Assembly: GCA_016648135.1 (NCBI GenBank)
Contig: JADDOH010023067.1
Span: 34,486 to 98,485 of the forward strand
Length of the DNA stretch: 64,000 bases
Direction: 5' to 3'
From: Agrypnia vestita
Lineage: Eukaryota; Arthropoda; Insecta; Trichoptera; Phryganeidae
Each line of letters opens with the position of its first letter. The first letter of the stretch is position 1. The position numbers were made by a program, and so were the translations under genes. Under the pieces are notes generated by a model. That model did no database searches. It saw only the letters and a program-made list of their open reading frames with translations, and was not told the origin of the DNA. This document shows, one piece after another, positions 37,191 through 52,021 of this stretch.

Positions 37191-38544
37191 TATCAACTTG
37201 GGTTTAATAATGAAAAAAATTTGTGCAACAAATTATTTGAATTAATTAATTTGGCTTTTTTGTAATAAGAAAAAAATGTATGCAATGCATGCTATTGAAA
37301 CCTGATTTTGTTTTCACTTTGAGTTTGTGTGGGAGAACACATTTCGGTTGTGTTCAAATGTATCAAAATATTATATACTTTTATTTTTATTTTCCTTTTG
37401 ACAATTTGTGTGATCCATTTTACGTAGTACACTTATATCCGTACAGGTACCGGCCGGATAAATGTGAAATACTCTTAGTTTTACTATTATTTTTAGAATG
37501 TTCTTCCACGTGACACGAAGTATATAAAATATAAAATTTTGTTTTTATATAGTATTAAATTTAAATAATTAATGATAAATAAGACTATGGTATTCATTGT
37601 CATTTCTATACAGTATCATACATTTTAGATTAATCTGCCATTTGATGTACATATAATTATTGTAATCTAATAAAATTGCAAGTGAAACAATATAATATTA
37701 TGCATACTAAATATACATTTTTTAATACCAATTGTTTGTGTGAGATTGGCGACATATTATATATTATGAAATGCATATCATAATTCCATATATATATTAT
37801 TATTCTAACACAGATTACAGATATTTCGCGTAAATTATTCTAATACAAATTTACCAAGCATTTCGATTTCTCTGTTTATATATGAAAAAAACCTAATTGA
37901 ACAATTATATACATATATTTTTTTAAAACCAGAGTCAATAATGCCTTTTACAAACATGAATGTTAAAAAGATTATGTAAGAGGAAATCGCTAGTTTGTTG
38001 ACATATAGAGTGACTTGAGTGATAATTAGCGTGGTGTGAATGAATGAATTGTATGCTTTTGAATTAGAATTGTGTGAGACTAACTAGAAAACATTCACTA
38101 AGCATATCCAAACTAGAAACAAATATCTTAAAAGCTCTGGCCTGCACAAGACTACAATGTACCCAATGGTGGCAATGCACATTGTTTACAATTATACATA
38201 TTTCATATATTTGCTCAAGTTTTCCTAGTAATAAAATTTATTCAAAATAATTGTATTTATATTAATTTATTTTACACATTTTTGTCTATAAAATCTATCC
38301 CAAATATATTGTATATAAATGCGTACTGTATTTGTTGAAACCTTTATTAAAATCTGACCCCGAATTTAATTTCATATATGTAGTGATTTCTTGGATTCTG
38401 AGTACCTACATATAAACTGATATTAAATAATCTAACAAAAAGTACTTGTGGCAAAAAATATATGTTATTGATGAAACATAAAAGGGTTTATGGACGTAAG
38501 TGTTTATTTTGAAACATTAAATAGGTAAATTGTCAATATTTTAT
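37191..38544. other. intergenic, nothing recognised
   Basis: AT-rich sequence with no supported gene or repeat. Confidence 0.35.
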
Positions 38545-38708
38545 CGCAAAACCGTATTCTGAAAATAACAATATTTCTATTTCACTATCTTGATGGTTAT
38601 TGTATAACATTGTAATGTCGTCAATTTTAATGTTTTTTTTACGTATGACACAGGCTTGTAATCAATGAATTCAACCAATCAGAAAGTTCTAAAATGTAAG
38701 CAAATGTT
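38545..38708. repeat. solo arm of fold-back MITE family
   Basis: CCGTATTCTGAAAATAACAA, AACATTGTAATGTCGTCAAT and AATGAATTCAACCAATCAG match 5563-5722 and the arms of 40540-40825. Confidence 0.6.
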
Positions 38709-39028
38709 AAGCTTTAGACAATAGATAAAACGGTTGTGAGAATTCATAAGAATAGACATGTTATTTCATTGTTTATTTATTAGGCTCTCTTAAAACATAC
38801 CACTTTTCTCGCTCGGGCGGTCTCACGAGTGCTAGTCACTACGGATGTGTTACAAAAGTATAATCATTTCAATTACATACATTAACATGAGATTTAAATT
38901 ACGTGGGGTGTGCTTTGGGAAAAGTTCTATTAAAAAATCTTTCTTTGTGCATCACAAGATCAAAGTGCATGTTTATAATTACTTTAAATTATGAATTTAC
39001 TTCAGTGTGCTTAGTTTAAATATAGTTG

Positions 39029-39205
39029 GACCTCTTTCCAATTCAGAAAGACTATTGAATTAGTTTGTGTAAGCTGTGCGTACGATACACGTTGTTATGT
39101 TGTTTATGAGTATAAACACCAACACAACAAAACAATGAGCCTCGTACGCATGGCTTACACGTGCTAATTCTATTATCTTTCTTAAGTGGAAAGAGGTCTA
39201 CATTC
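39029..39205. repeat. fold-back MITE
   Basis: GGACCTCTTTCCAATTCAGA, GAATTAG and GTGTAAGCTGTGCGTACGA on the left are mirrored by TCGTACGCATGGCTTACACG, CTAATTC and GGAAAGAGGTC on the right. The arms are about 70 bp around a CAACAC-rich loop. Confidence 0.7.
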
Positions 39206-40539
39206 CACTTAACCGGTCGTATGCTGGAGTGTAGATCTCCGTGACTATTTTTATATCCCGTGTGCCGGAGCTGAGATATGCGCTCCCTAGACATGTATGT
39301 GAATTTGACCTGTGGGTTTTTAAAGCTTATTATTGGTTATATCTCAAGTTTTTTAATGAATGAACGACTTCTATTTGTTAAGTAACCTCGTTGGATGCGT
39401 AAACCGGACAAAAAATCATTCCAAATACCGTCTTTGAATCGCGCAGTGATTGTGTTATTTATGTGTTGAAGTGTTTTTTGAAGTAAAAAAGTGTTAAAAT
39501 TAAATATTTTTATATTCTTTGATATATTTAGAATGAAAATATTAAAATACAATATTTTTAGTGTTATATCTTCCACGGTTTTATTCGATAAACATGTGCG
39601 TACATTTCTGACGGTAAATTTCGTTACTTATTTTCATGATTATAGCACAAGTAATTATTGAAGCATATTGAGAAACCGGAAACTGCAACTTTTTAGCGGT
39701 TATTGTTGATTTTTACATGAATATAACCATCACAAAAAAGTGTCTAAAAACCGCAATCGTGTGCGAAATTGCGTGGCAGACGGCGAACATACCGCGTTAC
39801 TTATAGGTGGCATATGACCGGTTAAATATTTCATACTAATACACCGTTATAATTTTATTGTTGTGCGATTGGAAAGGAAAATATGCAAACAGTTTCTTAA
39901 AATCGCCATATTTTTTAACCCGTTCCATGCCTAAGTCGTGCATTCAGGAGGCGCTCTGTCATGTATACGACGCTGGCCTGGAACAGGTTTTAATGATTAA
40001 TATGATTTTTTCTGTAACGTTTTTAACTTTGTTATTTGTCCTACTGTAGGTAACATGACTGCTTTTGGAAGATAAGTATTTAACAAAGTATAGTTTGTTT
40101 GTAGATTCTACATAAAAAAATCATTTTCACTTATTATAACCCCAAATGCAAGAAAGCTAAAAATCTGTAAATTTCCTATATACAGATCTGAAGAGACAAT
40201 GCAAAGTCGTCGGTTGCTTATCGACTATCCTGCGTCTCGACGCCGTTCCGTCATCGGCTCGCCATTTCCATAAAACGGTGTGAATTGTATGACCCATTTT
40301 GTGCTCAATCGGAACATTATTTAAAGTAGTTTTTAGTAAGACAAATTCAGTAAGAGAAGTGTCAATGGATTTGTATCACCAAAAAATAAGTGTCGAATAT
40401 ACTCATTCGTTTGACTGTTGTAGTTCACTTGACTCAATGACTCATTCTTTCGCTAGAATACGGAGATGAATGTAGCAGACTGCTACTAGCAGTATTGAAA
40501 CAGTGATCATAGCCAATATTCAATCACTGATAATCGGTC
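39206..40539. other. intergenic, nothing recognised
   Basis: No gene is supported. A few short open frames lack recognisable motifs. Confidence 0.3.
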
Positions 40540-40825
40540 GTTATCTGAAAATAGCAATATTGCTATTTTTGTATCTTGACAGCTATTTTATAACATTGTA
40601 ATGCTGTCAATTTTGACAGGTTTGAAATTAATTAATTCACAAATTGTGAATAACATAACATTGCTAAGCTCTAAAACATAACATTGTTTATGTTTTAGAG
40701 CTTTTCGATTGATTGAATTCATTAATTTCAAACCTGTCAAACTTAAAGTGTCTAAATTGACAGCCTTACAATGTTATACAATAACTGTCAAGACACACAA
40801 ATAGAAATATTGCTATTTTATATAC
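40540..40825. repeat. complete fold-back MITE (palindromic)
   Basis: The left arm carries TCTGAAAATAGCAATATTGC, ACATTGTAATGCTGTCAATT and GACAGGTTTGAAATTAATTA. The right arm is their inverse, meeting around GCTCTAAAACATAACATTGT. It is the full form of the family seen as single arms at 5.6 and 38.5 kb. Confidence 0.75.
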
Positions 40826-43130
40826 TCATACTGAAGAGTCAAAAGTAGCAATTTATCTCTCTGCTGGTAACAACGAGCCTGATTGGCAATGTGAACCTGT
40901 TCTAATATAGTGGCTGGCTATTTAAGGCCGGCCATTCATACCTGCGCAGGTGAACTGGAGTGTGTATACCATGAAACTGAAAAGGGACCCAGAACTGTTC
41001 AGGCTGCTGATGAAGAATTGAAATCCTTTTTTTTTACCTAGTCAGTTGTAGACCGGAGTGTGTGGCGCTCGTCTGTACAGGTCTCAGTTGTACCGTAGCT
41101 GTGTTTGGGTTGTGTGTGGTGTTTTATCATTAAAAATGACATTAAGCCATAATAAAATAAAGGTAAAGTAATCGCAATGTTCACATATTGAAGAATCTCC
41201 TCAATAATTACCTGAGTATGCCTTTAAAGTGCAGCGCTATCCATTCCGGAGGAGACCGTAGCTTGTTATGTATCTAATTATATTGATTTTAACTATTGAA
41301 GGTAATCTTTTCGAAGAAATTTACGCAAGGTATAATTTTACCGAGAGATGGAGGTGATATAATAGTAGAAAATTTTAGGTATTCAGATGTCACAAGAGAT
41401 CTTAAAAGTTGCTGTCTTTCCTGTGAAGAAATATAGTATCTCTTATAATAGCATCCTTTTTCTGAAGTAATAATAACTAAATAATATTAAAGGGAGTAAT
41501 CATTTCAAACATTTTTTAATAAGATTCATTCAATGCGCAAGTAAAGTAGTTTTTCGTTCTATTCTCAATTCATTTAATAAATTAATATGACTATTGTTTT
41601 CTTTTCAACTTTTATTTACTATGTTTTTCTTTGCAGTTTATTACGCTATTTCATAGTGAGTAAATACCCTATCATCGCGATTCTGTCATTTTGCGAAAGA
41701 ATATTTTATTGCTACTGACAATATGATCATTGATGTAACAGTTAATGCAACCTTCTTATGTCATTATATCTTTGTGTATTTCTAGTCTTATCGCAGTATT
41801 TATACGAACCACTTGTTCTGAAACAGTCTCAATACTACACGCGCAGACAAAATATGTACCAACTGCATGTAGGGTAAAATATAATTTAAAGATTCCTGCG
41901 GGTAATAAGGTCTAAGTAACAAAAAACGTATTTAAAATTGGCACTCTCGCTCAAGGCTACAATCGCAGAAACCTAACGAACAAACAAGTTTGCGGACGCG
42001 CGATACCTCGCTCCCCGCCCATAGTAATATATTTTGTGGAGGGCAGTGGCACTGCACGAATAATAAAAATAGGTTTGAACGATTTGAAGGAATTTTTGAT
42101 AATATTACACATAATTAAATAAACTTACTATCTATTTCTTTGTTAATTCACATTTCTAAGATCATTAACAATTGAATAACAACCACAGAACATAGAATAG
42201 TAACAACGTATCGTCCAAGTATTTATTATTTTGTTTTTCTTACATACATGGTTGGCAATTAACAAGGCCTACGAAATTTAAGTACAGGCCTTATTATCCT
42301 CCTTGTGACAAAGCATTGCTTGATGTTACGAATGTAAATAAGTAATTTCCAGCCTTAGCGACGTCCGCATCCACACGAGCAGAAAGAATTGTGCAGACCC
42401 CTGTAAGGCCTGCTGGAAATTTTCACTGCATGGTTCTAGTTCAGACGATGTGCTGCTCGCTCAGCTGCAAAAAATTTAATTTCATCAGCTTATGCCTTTG
42501 AAGCAGCAGAAAAGACACCAGCAGCTAGAAGTAAACTTTTTTGATGTTTATGGTATTAACTTTGTGGGTGGACATAATTATTAATTTTAATTAATTAAAA
42601 ATTTTGTATTAACCACTTGGAGTAACTTTGTCTACCGGTTTCGTACCATTAACGAAACTTGTACTGTCACGGCTGTAAGGATTAGATGGCTCGTATGAGG
42701 CAATGCGTTAAATGGTATGAAGTGTGTGTCTGTCTGGCAGAGAAAGTTGCTGATGATTTTGAGTGCCCCTATGACTGTTAAGCGAGCTGATTTATAATAA
42801 ATTTAAATCTAATGACTGCAGTCACGCGATTATTAATCTCAAGTACTACATTAATAACAGATAATTTACGTATGTTAAAGCCTACTATAGTAAAATATAA
42901 AACATTACTGTCCTATCATAGTAAAACAAGGCCTATTGAAAGGTTTTTAAAACTTTTATTTTTGTTTATAGAAGTTACCTTTTTTTTTTTGTTTTGTATG
43001 TGTAAGACTAATATCCATTAAAATCTGTTGATTAAATTATATATTTTTCATTTAATTTCAAACCTTCTTTAGCTAAGGCCTTATTGTTCGCATGTACCTT
43101 ATTTGATGACAATATTTTATGTTGATGGTT
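40826..43130. other. intergenic, nothing recognised
   Basis: AT-rich DNA with patches of average GC (about 40900-41110 and 41940-42040) but no coherent frame or repeat that I recognise. Confidence 0.3.
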
Positions 43131-43341
43131 TAAGCTACCATTATTTTAACTGATTATTCATGGTACAGTTATTTAAGATTTGTATCTGATTGTATCGATG
43201 ATTGGTAGTTGAGGTATAGCCGTGATCTAGTACACATTATTGCCCATCGAACTGCAAAAAAATCAGTTACCAATCATCGATACAATCATATATAAATCTT
43301 ACATAATGGTTATTGCGGAACCGGTTAAAATACCATCACTA
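43131..43341. mobile_element. hAT-like MITE, diverged copy
   Basis: Its internal ATCGATGATTGGTAGTTGAG and its mirrored GTTACCAATCATCGATACAA match the MITE at 46655-46866. The right end AACCGGTTAAAATACCATCA (then CTA) has the same terminus; the left end is degraded. Confidence 0.55.
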
Positions 43342-44620
43342 ATATATTATATGACTGTGTGTTATACTATTATGCATAAAATTTATGGGCATGCCATGCC
43401 TGTTTGTACTTAACTAAATAAAATAAAATGATGTCCGATGTGATGATAAACTGCACCGTAACGTGTAGACTCTGGGGCTTAACGGACAAATCTCTCAGGT
43501 GTACCGCAGTACTTTGAGAGATACATGAAAACATACAAATCGTCTTATTTAAGTGCGACGAACACCGAATATGGACATATACCTACGTCTCGTTTATTTT
43601 AATTTTCGTCTGTGTTGGGTTAAGGATTAATTGATTTCTTTTTTATTTAAATTTCGTAATGTACACATATTTAAGTAAACACACAGAAAATTTCAAATCA
43701 ATCCGGCAATTATTTTCAAAGTTACGCGCATATTTGTAATCACGTGGCGAGGCCGCAGCGCCAGCGCTTACTTAGAGATCAGTCCCTTTTTTTACCTACC
43801 TATTGTAAACGCTGTACCTTTTATTTACCTGTCCATTGTAAATGTTCCCTTCTAATGTATTCAGATGAATAAAGTGAAAGTATGGCCCTGGAATAGACGA
43901 CTCGATGTAAGTTGAAAAAAATGTTTTTTACTCTATGTAAAGCGCTTTTGACACTTTATAGCCGTTTTTCTCAAAACGGTCTCTTTAACATCGGTGACAA
44001 AGATTTCTCGGAAACGGCTCAACCGATTAGTCTCAAATTTTAACACAAGCTTCTTAAGTATATTTTTTAGTAATTTATCGAAGGTTTTTTCTCGCCGATA
44101 AATATGTTTTTTTATCAACGATTTAAGGCCAAAATTTTGGTTAAAAATTGTTTTTTTTTTTTTTGAGAAGTAGATATTTTGTCAAAAAAAAAATATTGCT
44201 TATTCCTTCGATTAATTACTAGATAATACATTACGTTGATGAAATCCTTTTGGTTTTTTCATTTTAGATGATCCAGTTAAGAGATATCGTTGTCACCGCA
44301 AGATGCATTTTTTGAGAGGAGCTCCTGGAGATCAGCTATAGCAGCTTTCAAAATTATTATTTTACAAATACAAAAATGTTAAAATACAGTTAAAAGTAAC
44401 CATAATATGTGTACATATTTTCACATTTATAAATTTAAAAGTCTTCTCAGAAAAAATTCTTGAAAAATCCCTTTTTTGGGCCTCCTGATTGTATATAACC
44501 CCTCAAAGATCTGACATTCCAATATTGCTATTATATAAAAATAGCAGTTTGTTTGTCAAAATGCGGGACAAGCGAGCGGTTATTAGGATTTGATTTTTAT
44601 ATAACGTAATATCTTGTCAT
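43342..44620. other. intergenic, nothing recognised
   Basis: No supported gene. It includes a poly-T run at about 44151-44164. Confidence 0.3.
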
Positions 44621-44780
44621 AAATATTTTACTAATGATATTTGATTGTAATATATTTACAATGAAATTCCACAGCGCCTCACAAATTTTTAATTTTTTAA
44701 TATAATAATTTTACTAATGATATTTTGATTGTATATATTTACAATGAAATTCCACAGCGCCTCACAAATTTTTAATAAGG
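44621..44780. repeat. tandem direct duplication of about 80 bp
   Basis: TTTACTAATGATATTTGATT then ATTTACAATGAAATTCCACA and GCGCCTCACAAATTTTTAAT occurs twice, at about 44627-44698 and 44710-44778. It lies immediately 3' of the RpL37A polyadenylation signal. Confidence 0.8.
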
Positions 44781-44830
44781 AATATCTAAGAAAATTTCAA
44801 GTAAAAAATCAATAAATTGTGTGGAAATAG

Positions 44831-44836
44831 TTTATT
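44831..44836 (-). promoter_or_regulatory. polyadenylation signal of RpL37A
   Basis: AATAAA on the minus strand, 38 nt beyond the stop codon. It fits the short 3' UTRs usual for ribosomal-protein genes. Confidence 0.7.
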
Positions 44837-44873
44837 GTAATAGCTTAACAAGACGGTAGTTATGTTGGTTGGT

Positions 44874-47540
<2,667 letters not shown>

Positions 47541-47553
47541 TTTGACAGGCGCT

Positions 47554-47563
47554 AGAAAAGAGG
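47554..47563 (-). promoter_or_regulatory. 5'TOP / TCT-type transcription start
   Basis: The minus strand reads CCTCTTTTCT about 15-25 nt upstream of the ATG. Pyrimidine-initiated TCT promoters and 5' terminal oligopyrimidine tracts are typical of ribosomal-protein genes and mediate growth-dependent translation. The exact +1 is inferred. Confidence 0.6.
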
Positions 47564-47877
47564 TACGTCAATAAAGAAGGGAAGTTAGCCTCAGTAAGTA
47601 CAGCGCTACCAACATAATAGCCATAAAATAGGGATGGGATAACTAAAATAGATTTAGTACCGACAGAAGAGAATCAACTCAGATGGATAATAATATCGAG
47701 GATAAAAAGCCAAAAGGGCGTTAGTGATTATTTCGACCTTTACAGGACAGCAAAAGAAAGTTCTGTCAATCTGATTTTGTCAATAACCACGTAATTTTGA
47801 AATAATTATTATATTTTATTTGTTTATTAAAGACAGATTTGTTTATCAGTGCCAGATCACATGCAAACTTATATTTC

Positions 47878-48037
47878 GAGGTCCCCTTACAGTAGCCGGC
47901 AAACATCTTGAAATTCTACGGCGTAGTGGGGGGAAGTTTGCGCATCACCTTTCCACCAACGAGACCCAAATTTCGTCTTCTGTGCATTCCCCCACTATGC
48001 CAAAGAATTTCAAGAAGTTTGCCGGCAACTGTACCTC
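47878..48037. mobile_element. 160-bp MITE with about 50-bp inverted repeats
   Basis: GAGGTCCCCTTACAGTAGCC, GGCAAACATCTTGAAATTCT and the following GGCGTAGTGGGGG are mirrored by CCCCCACTATGCCAAAGAAT, TTCAAGAAGTTTGCCGGCAA and CTGTACCTC. It ends only 5 bp before the larger transposon at 48043. Confidence 0.8.
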
Positions 48038-48913
48038 AATTAAAAGGGGTTGTAACATTTTTGCCATTTTTTAAAAAATCGCGGCCAACAATAAAACATA
48101 TATAAATCAATAGAGGACATTTATACAAACATAAAATTATACGGTCATAAACTCCTAAAGTGTCAGGTTTCTGAGATATTTACACATAAATATTGCTATT
48201 TTGTACCTATGAAGTGTCATCCAAATGACACAATTATAAGTAAGTATTGTTAAAAAGCAGTGCGATTACGTGAATTTACGTTATTTTCTTTAAATAATTG
48301 TAAAGGTGATGAAATGTTACTGTTTTCATTGAATTTTGAAGTTGGGCGTAAAAATACACCTTATGAGAAATAAGGTAAATTATTTAATGATGACGAGTAG
48401 ATACTTATTGGTTATTCAAAACCTCTAAATATTTAATTCTAAGAATTACAAAATAATGCCTGCGTGCTGAGGCGACACCTTACAAAGCAAGACATATTCG
48501 GTTTTCAACACTCGAAAGGTAAAGTACCCATCCGGTAAGTGAGAATGGAATGAAAACATGTCCACGGGACGTCGCATTTCTTCTCCCACTTATTGCTTCA
48601 CATATTACGCACTTTCAGTCTGCCAACTTTACAAATACAATGATAGGTGTTACTAAACATCATACTTTGTTTAGCATACGATATTTTTAGTATTATCTAA
48701 ATCATTCGAGGAACATTAATTTGAAAATATTCTTAGAATAGGTCATTAACGGTATCTCGTCGACGTTGCATTTCTTCTCTCGATTCGCTACTGAATAAGA
48801 GTTGGGTGAATAAATTAAACAATGTAGGTATCGACATTTAATGTTGCACACCATACATATAACACAAAACTACTATTTTTTAAGTTGTGAGTGCACATCA
48901 TTTTTTAAGTTTT

Positions 48914-49949
48914 TTATCGTTCTTCGTCGGGGACCTGGAATAATCCTTCCAAAAATCCAGCAGGTGGTTGTGGAAGATCATTTTGATGTCTTGCCCATGC
49001 CATATACCACACAATGCACATGACATGTGCGCAACATCCAAGTGTTTGATTCCCAACCAGACAGTTACAATAATGGCCGATTACTTTTTGACGACCTTGT
49101 AAATGGTTGTCTATCAAAATATACACAAAATATATCCGATTACTATGATGCCTCGATTGAATTTTTGCTCTTACGAGCCACGGGTCTAAAGCCATAATAT
49201 TGTATACACTTAAATTGTAGTCAATATTATCTCTGCACACTTCTATAAAAAAAATACAATTTTCTTTGACATGTTCGGCGTAATAGCTCCTGGCTTGATT
49301 AACTTGATAAGGCCCTAAAGCCATTATGATTAAATCATTATAATTTAGCACCGGAAACTGCTCAAAGCCACTACTCACTTCCAAGGCTTGAAAAATAGTT
49401 CGGTAGTTAGTTAGAAATTATTTCGCGTGATCAAATCACTTAAATTATTTGGTGAATCATGTATAAGATAATAAATTCGTACACCAGCTCGTTATTTGTC
49501 AATCTAACTCCGAATGAGTTAATACTGGCACATGCGATTTTAACTTCTTCGTACAAATATGGTACGGCTATGTTTGCATATTGGAATCGCAATTGCCGAA
49601 ACTGAGTTTTTAAACGACCATTAATGGTCTCAACCACCCAGCGACACAAGGTTACTTTACGTGACTCGTTGGCCTGTTGAGTAGTGCGTTGTCGTTCAGT
49701 TTCATATTTCGTCGTGGACATAAAAGCTTTGTAACCTACTTCATGAATCTTTTCCATGACGTCCCTAAAACCTCGGTCAAAAATAAAGACATCATCTTTT
49801 TCGAAAAACCAATGGAATGGAGTGTCATCGTCTTCCCGTGTCAATTGAGTCATAATTTCGGCATCAGATTTGTTTGCCTCATATGGTCCAAACGCTTCTA
49901 TAATATACCCATCTGTAGTTACAACAACGATAAAATAATAGTCAAACAA
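48914..49949 (-). pseudogene. DDE transposase with C-terminal SWIM-like zinc finger (frameshifted)
   Basis: The upstream segment (49440-49949) encodes VVTTDGYIIEAFGPYEANKS, FIFDRGFRDVMEKIHEVG and LCRWVVETINGRLKTQF. The Asp of TTDG, Asp of DRGFRD and Glu of VETINGR fit the DDE triad. The downstream segment (48914-49384), in another frame, encodes LIIMALGPYQVNQARSYYAE, VRAKIQSRHHSNRIYFVYI and a CNC...GCCAHVMCIVWYMAWARH finger (CxC-xn-CxH, SWIM-like). A stop and frame change between about 49385 and 49440 separate them. The N-terminal DNA-binding part is missing upstream of 49949, so it is inactive. Confidence 0.8.
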
Positions 49950-50097
49950 AATAATTCGGTACCAACAAACATAACGAAAACAATTACAATTAAATAATAG
50001 TCAAACAAAACAATTCGGTAACAACAAACACAACGAAAACAATTACAATTAAATAATGGTCAAACAAAACAATTAGGTAACAACAAACACGAAGAAA
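49933..50097. repeat. 59-bp tandem repeat, about 2.8 copies
   Basis: AAATAATAGTCAAACAAAAC, AATTCGGTAACAACAAACAC and AACGAAAACAATTACAATT repeat with period 59 at 49933, 49992 and 50051. The first copy overlaps the start of the surviving transposase frame. Confidence 0.85.
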
Positions 50098-50609
50098 AGG
50101 AAATAATGAAATACGTACACTTGTAGGTATGCTTGTGCACAGTGCGTTACAAAGTGACAAAGTGAAAGTCCCTAATATACGAAGCTACAAGTGAGAAAAA
50201 AATGCAACGTCGTATTTTCGTCCCATTCTCACTTAAGTACTCGTCATCATGAAATAATTTACCTTATTTCTCGTTAGGTATATTTATACGCACATCTTCA
50301 AAAATTCAGTGAAAAGAGTAACATTTCATCACCTTTACAAATATTTAAAAATAATAACGTAAATTCACGTTTGCTTTTTAACAATACTTACTTATAATTG
50401 TGTCATTTGGATGACACTTATAGGCACAAAATAGCAATATTTATGTGTAAATATCTCAGAAACCTGACACTTTAGGAGTTTATGACCGTATAATTTTATG
50501 TTTGTATAAATATCTTCTATCCATTTATATAGGTTTCATTATTGGCCGCGATTTTTTTTAAATGGCGGCGACTATGCAAACTTTGTATGAGAGAGGTTAC
50601 AACCCCTTT

Positions 50610-51247
50610 GATGAAAATACAAAAATAGGTATTCGTATTTCATATATATATATAGGGGGAAAAATCACTCGTGAGATGTGCTGCATTTTATTTAATTAAT
50701 TACATATATTCACGCAGAAAATAACAAATATAACAAACAATAAATTGAAATTAAAAAAACATTATGACTCGTTTTTTTCTGCACACACGATGGTCCGAGC
50801 CAGGTTGATTTTTCAAAAAAGTTTTGCAATTTTGTAATTAGCGATTTCGCGTCCTCTAGATTGTGGCACCCGAGGACATTGTTTCAAATTATAATCCATC
50901 ACCGAATGGAATTAAATTCCTTCGTTATACTTTTGATAATTTTTAAACGTCATTACCGTTTTCAAACTGAGAATTATTTATTTCCTCATCCTTTGAAGTC
51001 CTCTTCCAGGATTGGCTCTGGCTAAATTAATCCAGGTTCCAACGTGGAGAAATATTTTTCATCGTTACTTTTTAGTGACATAATGTGAAAACCTGAGAAC
51101 ATTTTCTACATTCATAAATATATTTAATATTCCCGTTAGTCGATGATTGTAGCGATGTAAAATGTACATAATATAACGATGTAGTATGCAATAATCAGAA
51201 ACAAATTTACCATAATCGAACACAAATCACATCACTTCTGGTTTGTA
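50610..51247. other. intergenic, nothing recognised
   Basis: AT-rich; no supported feature. Confidence 0.35.
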
Positions 51248-51330
51248 TCTTCTGGGGTATTATGCCGTGTTTTATGGCCGACGTTTCGGATCTCATTGCA
51301 GGTGCCGTCAGGGCTGATGTGTTATTCTGA
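51248..51330 (-). ncRNA. degenerate Penelope-type hammerhead motif
   Basis: The minus strand reads AGCC-CTGACGG, CACCTGCAATGAGATCC, GAAAC, GTC and GGCCATAAAACACGGCATAA. It aligns with 19240-19330 and keeps the GAAAC box and GTC cleavage-type triplet. CUGAUGA has become CTGACGG, so cleavage is not expected. Confidence 0.5.
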
Positions 51331-52021
51331 GTGTTGGTGTTGTGGTTAAGTATTGGCTTGCAAGTCAATTCAAGTCATATTTAAAAAATAATGGTAGTAG
51401 TTATTAAATATATTTTTGTAAATTATAGGAGAAAAATTCTCCCACGACACAGGCGTTTAAAATGCTTAATAATATTGATAGTCATTGGCTTATTGCAACC
51501 AATTAATAACCACGTACCTGCTATAATAATAGAACAGTAGGAAAACGGTATCGAATGAAATTTATCGATACTTTACTCATGAGTAGTATCGTTGAAAAAG
51601 TATCGTATTCATAAAAGTATCGATACCCCCATGTATGTCGAAAGCTGGTGTGCCTGTTTTTATATATTTCATGGTAATACCGTGTCGGAGTCTTGTGTTT
51701 TGTATATGTTCCATTTAATATCGGGTCGCTATCTTTGCTGACTGTTGCGACTAGAGTGGCTTTGATTTTTTTTTCACTGTATCATAAATTTCCATAAATG
51801 TTTAGTAAAAATACTGTTAACTGTGTTGCCTTTAGAAGTGTGTTATTATTATTTTTATTTCCGTACAAAATAAAGACAGGAACTTAAAGGAATTCTTATG
51901 TAGATTATTTCAAACAATCTCTATTTTAACAGAATTTTTGGATTCAAGGAAAATCTTATAAGAAATAAGTTTTAAAAACAATTTCCACCTCAGTTTTACT
52001 TTTATATACGTGTAATTTTAA
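51331..52021. other. intergenic, nothing recognised
   Basis: No gene. It includes a short ATCGATAC...GTATCGATAC palindromic patch near 51565-51630. Confidence 0.3.

Larger units (their letters stand above)
48043..50609 (-). mobile_element. DDE transposon with very long terminal inverted repeats
   Basis: The ends AAAGGGGTTGTAAC and GTTACAACCCCTTT open inverted repeats of roughly 450-570 bp (about 48043-48615 and 50150-50609). These share AAAATCGCGGCCAA, ATACAAACATAAAATTATAC, CTAAAGTGTCAGGTTTCTGA, GTCATCCAAATGACACAATT and GTGAGAATGG blocks. The left arm carries extra sequence at about 48400-48530. Between the arms is a broken DDE transposase with a SWIM-like C-terminus. The family resembles DDE_Tnp_4-type elements, but the superfamily is not assigned. 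Confidence 0.75.
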
